Source of the DNA: Paenibacillus tyrphae
GTDB lineage: Bacteria; Bacillota; Bacilli; Paenibacillales; NBRC-103111
Length of the DNA: 64,000 nt
Reading direction: 5' to 3'
Assembly: GCF_027925525.1 (NCBI RefSeq)
Contig: NZ_BSDJ01000012.1
Location: forward strand, 1-64,000
Position 1 is the stretch's first letter. Each line of letters starts with the position of its first letter. Made by a program: the position numbers and the translations under genes. Under the pieces are notes generated by a model. That model saw only the letters and a program-made list of their open reading frames with translations, ran no database searches and was not told where the DNA came from. Shown piece by piece: positions 1-8,484 of this stretch.

Positions 1-1699
1 GCGCCGGCGCAGCCGCGGCCGGCAGCTGCGCGAGCAGCGCGGCGCCGTAGGCGGCCTCGGCCTGCGCGAGGCGCTCCAGCTCGCGCAGGCCCGCGAGCCG
101 CGCGTCGAGCTCGGCGAGCTGCTCGCGCAGCGCCGCGAGGCGCGGCTGCAGGGCTGCCGCCAGCGCCGCGATCACTTCGTCGCTGATGGCGTACGCCTCC
201 CTGCGGTACAAGCTTTTCGCTTCCGCGGCAATCTGCTTCGAGTACGTCAACGTATACTCGTTTCCGAACACCGCGGCCTCGTTCACCTGACCGGCCAGCC
301 ATTCCGGCGTAAGCTCCACGTTGATCCGGTCGGCCGCCTCGGTAATGGCCCCGGCCGGCAGGCCGTGGCCTTCCAGCTTCGCTTTGACCGTCTGCTGCAC
401 GTGTCTGGCCACCTGCGTCTCCACTTGCGACGCAAAATCCTTATGCAGCGCAGCAAGCCGCTGCTCCCGTTCCGCCGCCGTCTTCGCGGCGGCGCCAAAC
501 CAGCCTACCTTGAAGCCGGGTCGGCGGCTTTCCAAATACACGTGCGCGAAGTCCCGCGTCACGGCAGGAATGACGTTGGCGTTGTCCAACACCGCCGCCA
601 CGTCTTTGCGCACAGCTGCCTGAAGCTCCGCAGGCAGCGATTCGAGCCGCGCCAGCTCGGCGCCTGCCTCCGCATATTCCGCCTGGACGGCGTCTAGATC
701 CTCGCCGGAGGCAGCGAGCTGCTCCCGCAGCGCTTCTTTTGCCGGCTCATTGCGCTCGGCCATCTTCTCTGCGTGCGCGGTTGCCAGCGCCCGCGCCGAC
801 TTCTCGAGGCTGAGCCGCACGAGCGGCTGCCGCAGCTCGATCAACTGCCCGAGCAGCCCATCCAGCTTGCTCCACTCGCTGGACGGATGATTCGGCACTT
901 TGACCGACGTATAGACGATTCCGTTCGGACGCACGCCCCAACTGGCGAACGCTTCGCGCACGCCTTCCTGATATGCGGCGAACGACAGCTCCTGCTCCCG
1001 GTGCTTATCGATCATGTTCACAATCAAATAGAGCGGCTTGCCCCACTCTATCATTTTTTTCGCAAACGCCAAATTAATTTCCGATTGCACATGGTTATAA
1101 TCCATGACATAGAACACAACGTCAGCCAAATGCAGCGCCGATTCCGTCGCCAGCTGATGCGCGTCATCCGTCGAATCGATGCCCGGCGTATCCAGCAGCG
1201 CCGCATGCTCTCCCAGAAACGGGATCGGATAGCGGATTTCCACCGTTTCAATCGCTTCACCGTTACGGCAATGCTCCGCCAACTCGTCCAACGGCACTGT
1301 TTCGGACCGCGGTTCGCCCATCCCGTGAGCTTGATTGCCGGCCTCATCGTCGCGGTAAATGACCCGCGCCCCGGCTTCCCCGTTCACGATACTCACAATG
1401 TTCGCGCTCGTCGGAATCGGACTCGACGGCAGCAGCATATGACCGCACAGCCGGTTGATCAGACTCGACTTCCCAGCCGAGAAGTGCCCGCAAAACGCCA
1501 AATAAAGCCGCTCGCTCTGCGCTTTCGCCAACAGCTGCCGCAGCTTCTTTCCGTGCTCTCCGTCCCCCGTTTGCTCTACCTTCGCTAGCAGCCCTTGAAC
1601 GGCGGCAAGCATTTCATCCTGCGGAGCCCCGCCTTGCAGCCCCTCTTCGTTCCCTGTTTCTACAGACATTGCTTCTGCTATAGTCAATTCGCTTTTCAT
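1..1699 (-). CDS. Dynamin-family GTPase, N-terminal part (3' end beyond window)
   Basis: The minus-strand frame stays open from an ATG at 1699 to the window edge, so at least 566 codons are present and the C-terminus is missing. Near residue 60 it reads GHFSAGKSSLIN, a dynamin-type P-loop, then PTSANIV (G2 threonine region) and DTPGIDSTDD (G3), followed by NMIDKHRE as a likely G4. The family (B. subtilis DynA/YpbR) binds, tethers and fuses membranes and protects against membrane stress and phage. The ATG follows a good AGGAGA ribosome-binding site. Much of the coding region past the GTPase domain is rich in Ala, Glu, Leu and Arg, as expected for the helical stalk. Family identity is clear; the exact orthologue is inferred. 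Confidence 0.85.
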   Translation of the reverse strand, partial: MKSELTIAEAMSVETGNEEGLQGGAPQDEMLAAVQGLLAKVEQTGDGEHGKKLRQLLAKAQSERLYLAFCGHFSAGKSSLINRLCGHMLLPSSPIPTSANIVSIVNGEAGARVIYRDDEAGNQAHGMGEPRSETVPLDELAEHCRNGEAIETVEIRYPIPFLGEHAALLDTPGIDSTDDAHQLATESALHLADVVFYVMDYNHVQSEINLAFAKKMIEWGKPLYLIVNMIDKHREQELSFAAYQEGVREAFASWGVRPNGIVYTSVKVPNHPSSEWSKLDGLLGQLIELRQPLVRLSLEKSARALATAHAEKMAERNEPAKEALREQLAASGEDLDAVQAEYAEAGAELARLESLPAELQAAVRKDVAAVLDNANVIPAVTRDFAHVYLESRRPGFKVGWFGAAAKTAAEREQRLAALHKDFASQVETQVARHVQQTVKAKLEGHGLPAGAITEAADRINVELTPEWLAGQVNEAAVFGNEYTLTYSKQIAAEAKSLYRREAYAISDEVIAALAAALQPRLAALREQLAELDARLAGLRELERLAQAEAAYGAALLAQLPAAAAPA

Positions 1700-1778
1700 C
1701 GTTTCTCCTGCCCCTGTTCATCCTTCTGTCTAAAACGAAGCGCTTCTCGGCTAGCTTTTGTTTTCTCCACAAAAAGAA

Positions 1779-1801
1779 AAAACCGAATCGCTTCGGTTTT
1801 T
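1779..1801 (-). terminator. Rho-independent terminator after the 90-residue gene
   Basis: On the minus strand AAAAACCGAA-GCGA-TTCGGTTTTT is a perfect hairpin with a T-run, starting at the stop codon of the 90-residue gene and lying ahead of the dynamin gene. Confidence 0.8.
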
Positions 1802-2072
1802 AGTGTACCATATTTTCCGTCTCCGGGATAAATATTTCGAAAACATCGCGATGCTGCAAAATCGTAATGTCTTTATCCTTCACTTTCATAACGACAACTT
1901 CCGGACGCTGCTTCATGCGGTTCAAGTAATTTTCCGGTACGCTGCCCGACTCCGTTACAACGACGCCTTCAACCTGCTTCTCTTCGTTTTCCTGCAAAGG
2001 AGTCTCAAGCACTTTCTCGTAAATATCCGAAAACAGTTCAAAATCGCTGGTGTAAACCGATATGCATTTCAT
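1800..2072 (-). CDS. Conserved-looking small protein of unknown function, 90 aa
   Basis: I do not recognise the family. The 90-residue product starts MKCISVYTSD and is acidic, with no signal peptide or membrane segment. It lies 21 bases downstream of nth on the same strand, has its own ribosome-binding site (AAAGGATAGGATTAGAG before ATG), and is followed directly by a strong terminator, so it is probably the last gene of an nth operon. The pattern of short beta-strand and helix segments (ISVYTSDFELFSDIYEKV, EGVVVTE, EVVVMKV, ITILQ) suggests a small alpha/beta fold. The Shine-Dalgarno region contains GGATAGGA, complementary to the C-rich loop of the candidate small RNA at 38175-38252. Confidence 0.75.
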   Translation of the reverse strand: MKCISVYTSDFELFSDIYEKVLETPLQENEEKQVEGVVVTESGSVPENYLNRMKQRPEVVVMKVKDKDITILQHRDVFEIFIPETENMVH

Positions 2073-2093
2073 CTCTAATCCTATCCTTTCGTA

Positions 2094-2801
2094 TTACGCC
2101 TCTTTAGTTTTTGCAGCTTTGACAGCCGCTTTCGCTTTTGGTATAGGCTTCCTATTCGAGTTCGATTTCATTCGTTTTTTACCTTCTCGGCAAAGATCGA
2201 TCAGCGGGCAAACCTCGCATTTGGGGTTTTGCGCTTTACAGTGATAGCGTCCGAAAAAAATAAGCCGGTGATGCGTCTGCGTCCATTCTTCGCGCGGCAC
2301 CCGTTTCATCAGCTTTTTTTCCACTTCGAGCACCGAATCGTTAACCCCGGCAAGCCCGAGCCGTTTGGATACCCGTTCCACATGCGTATCGACGGCTATC
2401 GCAGGCACATCGAAAGCATTGGAAACGACGACGTTCGCCGTTTTTCGTCCGACGCCTGGCAATTCCACCAGCTTCTCGTGTTCTCGGGGTACTTCCCCGT
2501 TATACTTGTCCAAAAGCATTGCGCACAAAGCCTGAATATTTTTGGCTTTGTTCCGGAACAAACCGATCCGCCGAATATCCTGCTCCAGTTCTTCGAGCGG
2601 TACGGCCAAATAGTCTTCCGGCCTCTTGTACTTCTGAAACAACGTGGCGGTTACTTTGTTGACCGTCTCGTCCGTACATTGGGCCGACAACAGGACGGCG
2701 ATCGTCAACTCGAACGCATTCGAGTGGTTAAGCTCGCAATGGGCATCCGGGAACATATCGGCAATCGTATCCAGTATGGTTCTCGCTTGCGTCTGATTCA
2801 T
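2094..2801 (-). CDS. nth: Endonuclease III (DNA glycosylase/AP lyase)
   Basis: A 235-residue base-excision repair enzyme that removes oxidised pyrimidines and cleaves abasic sites. The helix-hairpin-helix motif ELPGVGRKTANVV carries the catalytic lysine, and the catalytic aspartate lies in AVDTHVERVSKRLG. The [4Fe-4S] cluster loop is intact, with cysteines spaced C-x6-C-x2-C-x5-C (residues about 192-208). The tail past the cluster is unusually basic and Ala/Lys-rich (KPIPKAKAAVKAAKTKEA), a likely nucleic-acid-binding extension absent from E. coli Nth. It precedes the 90-residue orphan gene on the same strand. Position near dinG matches the B. subtilis nth region. Confidence 0.97.
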   Translation of the reverse strand: MNQTQARTILDTIADMFPDAHCELNHSNAFELTIAVLLSAQCTDETVNKVTATLFQKYKRPEDYLAVPLEELEQDIRRIGLFRNKAKNIQALCAMLLDKYNGEVPREHEKLVELPGVGRKTANVVVSNAFDVPAIAVDTHVERVSKRLGLAGVNDSVLEVEKKLMKRVPREEWTQTHHRLIFFGRYHCKAQNPKCEVCPLIDLCREGKKRMKSNSNRKPIPKAKAAVKAAKTKEA

Positions 2802-2894
2802 GCTCCCTGTCCTTTCTTTCGCCTGTTTCTTACAGTTTACCGAAACACAGCATTCGAATCAATGACTAATGCCGACAAAATGCGAACTTTTTAC

Positions 2895-2939
2895 GAAAAA
2901 ACCGCCTATGCAGCGAGAAGTTCTCACTACACAGACGGC
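2895..2939 (-). terminator. Terminator after the SLH-domain gene
   Basis: Long minus-strand hairpin (arms 2902-2920 and 2921-2938, a few mismatches) followed by six T. It lies 32 bases past the stop of the SLH gene. Confidence 0.8.
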
Positions 2940-2970
2940 TCAAACCGGATAAAAGTTTCAAATAAACCGA

Positions 2971-5724
2971 TTAGGGCTTTTCAATTTCGAAAATTTTATC
3001 GTCGATCACGTAAACCATGACTTCTTCGTTCTCCATAAACGTGCTTGGGGCCACCGTTTGCGTGCCTTTGTGCAAATACGCTTTGGCGAATAAATTGTAC
3101 GATGTTTTATCGTTATTCGCCGTCGGCTTCAGAAGCAACTGATTCAGCACCGTATCGTAAGAGGATACCGTCCGCTTCGTCGCGGTCGCCACTTGAATGA
3201 TCGCCTTATCGTTCGCGTCCCGGATAATCTCCACCCGGTCATTTTGCTTGATCGTATTCAACGCGGCGGACGTATTGGCATTCTGCCTGATGGTGAACTG
3301 CTGTCCGACCGTGATCACCTGGATGTTGCCTTGGAAGTCCTGAACGGTCAATGTGCCTGCCGCTACGTCCACATTCGTTACTTTGCCGCGCACCGAATTG
3401 AGCAATTGAAGATTATCGAGCTTGGTACCGCTAAAGCTGGCTTTGACATACTCGTCGATCAAAATATCCGAGAAGGCATGGGATTGCTTGCCCGGGTTAA
3501 TAATTTGATCGTTGTTTTCCACTTTAAACGTTAGCTGCGAGCCTGTCTCGTCTTTCGCGGTGACTTGGTTCGTGCTAGAGTTGGTGACCAGCACTTTGTA
3601 TACGCCCTTTTTCTTAGCCATCAGGTTTGTTACGAAATCCTGATTCCCTGTAAGCGTCAAACGGATCGCATCGCCGACTTTCAGGTCCGTAATGGTGCCG
3701 TTCGTTTTGTTAAACATTTCCACCGGCGCGCCATAATTGACTTTGAACGTTAAGTTCTGCCCCCCGGCGGTACGAATAGTCAAGTCGTTTGTAATATTGC
3801 TCGTATTGATTTGAGCGATCGTGCCTTCCACATTCATTGTCGATTCGATTTGCACGATTTTATCTTTGGATACTTTCAGGTCCACTCTTTTCTTGTCGTT
3901 GCCGTTGCCTATAAACGTACTCTGGAAGTTTGATTGCTGTACCGGACCGCCCATAAAGCGGATGGTCGTATTATCCGTCAGCCGGTATGCCCCTACTCCG
4001 TCGCTCTCGGTGCTGATCGTCACCACTTTGGAATTGGCGTCATAACTAAGGATCGTCGCATATACGAATTGCTTGACCGAACGGCTGGTAACGGAAATTT
4101 TGACGATTTTATCGTTTACCAGATCCATCTTCAACTGGTCACCGGATTCAATGTCGAACAAGCTTGGATTCGTCAACCCGTCAATCGTTATAATCGCATT
4201 GTCAGCGATATGATAGGCTCCTAGCGAACCGCCTGCTTTATTAATCGTCAAGATCCGTTTGTCGCTGCTTAAGCTCGCCATCGTTCCTTCGACGGATTGG
4301 CTAAAATCAGCCGGCTTCTTCACGGAAACAACTTGAAGCTCGTTCGCTTTCACCTCGTAACTGACCGCGTCGCCGACGCGCAGCTTCGAAAGGTCGGTCG
4401 TCGTGCCGTCCTGCAGCTTCACGACCGTACGCGCGGTGAGCGTAAACGATTCGTTCTGCCCGGTCCCCTGCTCCAAGAATGTCACTTGGTTTGAATCTTT
4501 GTTCAGACTGAGCACCGTACCTTCAGACGTTTTGCTGACCGGGGTCTGCTTTAGTACGATTTGCGAGATCTTCGATTCTTTCAGCAGCGTGTTCTTCTTC
4601 AATTCGACGATGCTTCCCGGCGTCAAAGAGCTCAAGCTCAGGCCGCGGCCGTCTTTATCCATCACCGTGACGGTCGGGAACAAATCGTACAGCTCGTTCT
4701 TTCCGTTCCGCTGAATCGAGGCCATCATCCGGTCGGTGAATATTTCCGCCAGCGTTCCTTCGTAGGTTTCCATCTTCTGCTGATCGTTGGTGAGTTCTAT
4801 GTACAGTGCCGCGCCTTGATTTTGCACAAGGTACACTTCGTTTGTAAGCTTAATGTTGGACAGCGAAATCCGGCTGTCGTCTTTGCCGCTATAGAGGGCC
4901 GTATCGGAAGACAGCGTGTATTCCGTCGTTTCCCCTTTGGCATTCAGTATGCTAATTTTGCGGTCGGTTACTTCCATCACATATCCCGAAACAACCCGGG
5001 AGGAGCGGGAGGTCGCTTCTTTATCCGCCCGGCTTAGGAACGTCGCCATTTGGGCGCGAGTAACTTTATCCTTCGGCTTGAAGCTGTTATCCTCAAAGCC
5101 TTGTACGATCTTGAGCGATACCGCCGCGTTGATATAACCGGACGCCCACGACGAGAAATTCTTGCTGTCCGTAAATGACGAAGAGGATTGCGCCTGCTGA
5201 TTGGCCAGCTCCTGTTTCCCAATGGCGCGGATGACCAGCTTGGCCACCCATTCGCGGGACGCTTCCTTAGCTCCCCAAGCCGTCTTGGCATTTGAGCCGT
5301 CTGCCGTTTCCTCTTGAATATTAATTAAGCCGTGGTCAATTGCATAGGCAACATACGGCTTGAAGAAATTGTCTACAGCGAAAGGCAGCGCTGTTCCCGC
5401 CTTGCTCTTCGCTACCTCCGATTCGAGGCCCATAAACCGCAGTGCCATAACGATGACTTCCTGCTGGGATACGGAGTTTTCCGGACGATATTCCCCTTTT
5501 TCATATCCTTCGATCACCCCGAGAGAAGCCAGCTTGGTGACATGCTTGATCGCCCAGTGCTGGTCCCCGACGTCGGTAAAGCGCTGCGAATTTACGGAGC
5601 TTCCCGTCGAAATGTTGCTTTTGGTTTCAGCCGCGGCGGCAAAGACCGGGCTTCCGAACGCCAGCGACAGCGCCAAAACGGCTGCCGCCAATCTGCGTGC
5701 TTGTCTGGAATTGATGCTTTTCAT
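2971..5724 (-). CDS. Secreted S-layer-homology protein with tandem beta-rich repeats, 917 aa
   Basis: The signal peptide is MKSINSRQARRLAAAVLALS followed by a VFAAAA cleavage region (about residues 1-32). Three SLH domains follow: RFTDVGDQHWAIKHVTKL (about 48-100), a more divergent one around KPYVAYAIDHGLI (about 112-170), and SFTDSKNFSSWASGYI (about 182-235). SLH domains bind pyruvylated secondary cell-wall polymers, so the protein is anchored at the cell surface. The remaining 680 residues are about nine degenerate units of roughly 70 residues, many starting with V-x-G-T/K and ending in V-x-x-I-x-x; I do not recognise the repeat family. Its neighbours are envelope genes (GerMN lipoprotein, amidase). 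The surface location is well supported; the ligand and enzymatic role, if any, are unknown. Confidence 0.88.
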   Translation of the reverse strand: MKSINSRQARRLAAAVLALSLAFGSPVFAAAAETKSNISTGSSVNSQRFTDVGDQHWAIKHVTKLASLGVIEGYEKGEYRPENSVSQQEVIVMALRFMGLESEVAKSKAGTALPFAVDNFFKPYVAYAIDHGLINIQEETADGSNAKTAWGAKEASREWVAKLVIRAIGKQELANQQAQSSSSFTDSKNFSSWASGYINAAVSLKIVQGFEDNSFKPKDKVTRAQMATFLSRADKEATSRSSRVVSGYVMEVTDRKISILNAKGETTEYTLSSDTALYSGKDDSRISLSNIKLTNEVYLVQNQGAALYIELTNDQQKMETYEGTLAEIFTDRMMASIQRNGKNELYDLFPTVTVMDKDGRGLSLSSLTPGSIVELKKNTLLKESKISQIVLKQTPVSKTSEGTVLSLNKDSNQVTFLEQGTGQNESFTLTARTVVKLQDGTTTDLSKLRVGDAVSYEVKANELQVVSVKKPADFSQSVEGTMASLSSDKRILTINKAGGSLGAYHIADNAIITIDGLTNPSLFDIESGDQLKMDLVNDKIVKISVTSRSVKQFVYATILSYDANSKVVTISTESDGVGAYRLTDNTTIRFMGGPVQQSNFQSTFIGNGNDKKRVDLKVSKDKIVQIESTMNVEGTIAQINTSNITNDLTIRTAGGQNLTFKVNYGAPVEMFNKTNGTITDLKVGDAIRLTLTGNQDFVTNLMAKKKGVYKVLVTNSSTNQVTAKDETGSQLTFKVENNDQIINPGKQSHAFSDILIDEYVKASFSGTKLDNLQLLNSVRGKVTNVDVAAGTLTVQDFQGNIQVITVGQQFTIRQNANTSAALNTIKQNDRVEIIRDANDKAIIQVATATKRTVSSYDTVLNQLLLKPTANNDKTSYNLFAKAYLHKGTQTVAPSTFMENEEVMVYVIDDKIFEIEKP

Positions 5725-5768
5725 GAAATAGCTCCTCTCGATCGACTTATGTTAGTTCATGATGTACG

Positions 5769-6383
5769 TTAACTTTGGCTGCGTTTGATCGGATGCGGCA
5801 GATCCATATGTCCCATCAGGCTTTCGACCTGCTTTCCGTCTACCAGCACTTCGATGGATTTGACTTCGGAAAACTGGAACATCGTCTTTTGCAGCGCATC
5901 CAGCAGCATCTCTTCTCCTCCGGATCCTAACCTTCCATCATCTGCGATGGATACGTCAAGGTTCAGTTGACCGTCTTTCAACGCGACACTTTTGTACGTA
6001 AACCCTTTAAATAACGGAATCGTTTTGTCGTCAGGGCTTTTCTTCAACTGGTTAAGCGCGGCCAAATATTTGTCCTGATCTTGTTTAAAATTGATCGTCA
6101 CATCTTTTTGAACCAGTTTTTCAAGCTGGGCATCGCTGTAATACGCTTTAATCTTCAGCTCTTTCTTTTCCGGGTCCACCTTCGGGGTCGACGTCTCCGA
6201 CGGGGTCGTCTGAGTTGTCGTCTTATCTCCATCCGTCCCAGCCTGTGCAGTTTGTCCGCTCTTGGAGGGCGGTGTTTCTGCGGTGCCTTGTAACGGCGCT
6301 TTGCTTGTTCCGCAGCCTGCCAGCAGCAGGGCTGCGATTGCCGCAGCAGCCATTCCTTTTTGCCATGTCTTGTGCATTGTCAC
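5769..6383 (-). CDS. GerMN-domain lipoprotein, 204 aa
   Basis: An N-terminal lipoprotein signal ends in the lipobox LLAGC (cysteine at about residue 24). A Thr/Pro/Ser-rich linker follows, then one GerMN domain (about residues 75-190; LKIKAYYSDAQLEKLV ... FQFSEVKSIEVLVDGKQVESL). GerMN domains occur in spore germination/sporulation proteins such as B. subtilis GerM, which has two copies; this protein has one. It sits 7 bases downstream of the amidase gene and was probably transcribed with it, which suggests a role in peptidoglycan remodelling at the membrane-wall interface. The domain assignment is firm; the specific role is inferred from context. Confidence 0.88.
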   Translation of the reverse strand: MTMHKTWQKGMAAAAIAALLLAGCGTSKAPLQGTAETPPSKSGQTAQAGTDGDKTTTQTTPSETSTPKVDPEKKELKIKAYYSDAQLEKLVQKDVTINFKQDQDKYLAALNQLKKSPDDKTIPLFKGFTYKSVALKDGQLNLDVSIADDGRLGSGGEEMLLDALQKTMFQFSEVKSIEVLVDGKQVESLMGHMDLPHPIKRSQS

Positions 6384-6390
6384 CCACTCC

Positions 6391-8268
6391 TTACTCGAGA
6401 TTCAACTGCTTCTTGATGGCAGTCACGATGGATGCGGCGACCTTGTTTTGAAATGCATCCTGATACATCAGTTCCTCTTCCGATCGATTCGTCAAGAAGC
6501 CGACCTCCAGCAGCACGGCCGGCATGGTGGATTTTTTGATAACGACAAAACGCTCCTGCTTCACTTTGCGGTCCGGAAAACCGGTAGCCTCGACAAGATA
6601 CTTATGCATCAGCTTGGCAAAATCGAGACTTTGCTCCGTCCAATAATACGTTTCTGTCCCGCCGACGGTTTCACTCCCCGCGGAATTGGCATGAATCGAG
6701 ACGAACAAATCGGCATCGGCATTGTTTGCCATGTTCGGGCGTTCGTCCAGTTCGATGAACGTGTCGTTCGAGCGGGTCATCGTCACTTCGATCTTCGGTT
6801 CTTTCTCCAGTAATGCCGTCACCTTCTGGCCGAGCGACAGAACGAAATCTTTCTCGTGTCGCTTATTCAGCGAGCTGGCGCCGTTATCCTTGCCGCCATG
6901 TCCGGGATCGATGTAGACCCGGTAGCGGGTTTTACCGAAAGATACTTTTCCGGTAATTTCCCCGTTTTGCTGCACGGAGGCTAAGCGAAGCTCTCCCTTT
7001 TGCGGCAAATCTAATACCATTCTAACGATAGATGCTTCTTTTGAAAATAGCGAATAACGAATTTGTGTGACAAATTCGCTCTTATCCGGCAAAGTTCCTT
7101 CGCCTTGCGGATTGAGCTTGGCCATAAGCGCCGGATCAAGCTGCGCGTTAGGCAGGTCAAGAACGACCCGGTCCGGATTGGCCAAACGGAATATACTTGG
7201 CTTTCTGGCGCAATCCGACGTTTTGATGGTCAACGTGTCGCCTTGCAGCGAAATCGACTGTACGGTAACCACGCCGTTCGTCGCTTTCTTGTCGCCATCC
7301 GTCTCCGGCTTGCCCGCGACCGGCGGCTGCGTCCCGCTCGTTGTCTGCTGGGCCCCGCTTCCCGGCTGATCCGCTCCGTTTGCAGCCCCTTGCACAGCTC
7401 CGCTAGAGGCTTGAGCGCCGCCAGACACCGTCTGCGCAGCGCCGTTCGCCGGCTGATTGCCTCCAGCAGCCGTTTGCGTGCCACCGGTCGCTGCCTGTTG
7501 ACTTCCTGCGGCCGCTGTTGTACCGCCGCTAGTCGATTGCATGCCCCCGGCCGTGGGAACGCAGGCCAGCATCGGCCCGGAACCGCCTTTCCCTGGCGAC
7601 GTGCCTCCCGTTGCGGGGGTACTGCCAGGTGAGGTGCCGTTGTCCTTCCCAGCTTTCTTTTCGCTGTCCGGCTTATCCCCTGCCTTCACCGTAGCGTCCG
7701 GATCGAACGAGGAAGCGGGCTTGCCGTCGGCCGGTACGCTGGGTTCTTTTACCCCTGGCTTGTCCGTTTTTGAAGGAGCCTTATCGTCTTTACTCTTTTC
7801 CGGCGTTGCCAGAATAACCGACTGGGTGGGTTCCTCCCATGATACTTTTACCCCTAACTGCTCGCTTACGAATCGTACGGGCAGCATCGTATTGCCCTCG
7901 ATGATCGTGGGCGCCGCCTCAAGCTGAAACGATTTCCCCCCTGCCGTTGCGTTCTTTTTGTCAATAAACAGCTGTATACTGGTTTCGTCTTTAACTACCG
8001 TAACCTTTCGCTGCTTCTCGTCCCATGTAACCTTGGAACCGAGCTCTTCCGCAATGATACGAACGGGCACGATGACATTCCCGTCCACGTTGCGCGGAGC
8101 AACTTCCGGCGCGAGTTTTTTTCCATTTAAAACCAACTGAATTGGCGGCGCGGGCGGCTTAGACGACTTCGGCGTAGGTGACTTGGACGGAGCGGCAGCC
8201 GAGCCTACGGCCGGCAGCAACAGGAGCGACGCGATCGATAGGGTGAACCAAGCCGTTAAAATTTTCAT
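6391..8268 (-). CDS. N-acetylmuramoyl-L-alanine amidase with stalk, AMIN and Amidase_3 domains, 625 aa
   Basis: A cell-wall hydrolase that cuts the MurNAc-L-Ala bond. After a signal peptide come two copper-amine-oxidase-like N-terminal (stalk) repeats (about 40-155; VIVPVRIIAEELG and TMLPVRFVSEQLG). A long Gly/Ala/Thr/Gln-rich linker follows (about 155-325), then an AMIN wall-targeting domain (about 330-440) and the zinc-dependent Amidase_3 domain. Zinc and catalytic motifs are intact: YIDPGHGGKDNGA, RHEKDF, SIHANS and LLEVGFLTNRSEEE. The frame is open from a TTG at 8280, but GAGGTG sits five bases before the ATG at 8268 (MKILTAWFT), so 8268 is the start. The Gly/Ala linker is a flexible, repetitive spacer likely to cross the wall. 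Confidence 0.93.
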   Translation of the reverse strand: MKILTAWFTLSIASLLLLPAVGSAAAPSKSPTPKSSKPPAPPIQLVLNGKKLAPEVAPRNVDGNVIVPVRIIAEELGSKVTWDEKQRKVTVVKDETSIQLFIDKKNATAGGKSFQLEAAPTIIEGNTMLPVRFVSEQLGVKVSWEEPTQSVILATPEKSKDDKAPSKTDKPGVKEPSVPADGKPASSFDPDATVKAGDKPDSEKKAGKDNGTSPGSTPATGGTSPGKGGSGPMLACVPTAGGMQSTSGGTTAAAGSQQAATGGTQTAAGGNQPANGAAQTVSGGAQASSGAVQGAANGADQPGSGAQQTTSGTQPPVAGKPETDGDKKATNGVVTVQSISLQGDTLTIKTSDCARKPSIFRLANPDRVVLDLPNAQLDPALMAKLNPQGEGTLPDKSEFVTQIRYSLFSKEASIVRMVLDLPQKGELRLASVQQNGEITGKVSFGKTRYRVYIDPGHGGKDNGASSLNKRHEKDFVLSLGQKVTALLEKEPKIEVTMTRSNDTFIELDERPNMANNADADLFVSIHANSAGSETVGGTETYYWTEQSLDFAKLMHKYLVEATGFPDRKVKQERFVVIKKSTMPAVLLEVGFLTNRSEEELMYQDAFQNKVAASIVTAIKKQLNLE

Positions 8269-8311
8269 TTTGCACCTCAAAATCTTTTAATTTTTTTGCT
8301 TTATGTAGAAA

Positions 8312-8336
8312 GCTGGAAGTGATTGCAATTTCCAGC
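8312..8336. repeat. Inverted repeat upstream of the amidase gene
   Basis: GCTGGAA and TTCCAGC arms separated by 11 bases, about 45 bases before the amidase start. It could be an operator or a leader hairpin. There is no T-run, so it is not a terminator. Confidence 0.4.
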
Positions 8337-8439
8337 AAACAAAAAGAATACCGTGACGAAAACTACCAATATATTAGACTAAATTCTATCAAAAAAGTTG
8401 CACGTTCGGCAAATTTCGTAGAATTCGTGAGGAAATACG

Positions 8440-8465
8440 AAAAACCGAAGGCTTCTCGCCTTCGG
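8440..8465 (-). terminator. Terminator after the FtsH-like gene
   Basis: On the minus strand CCGAAGGC-gagaa-GCCTTCGG is followed by TTTTT, 20 bases past the FtsH-like stop codon. Confidence 0.88.
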
Positions 8466-8484
8466 CTTCGGTTCTCGATGATTT

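Noticed and set aside
8269..8280. TTG start of the amidase at 8280
   Set aside because: The Shine-Dalgarno GAGGTG lies inside it; ATG 8268 is spaced correctly.
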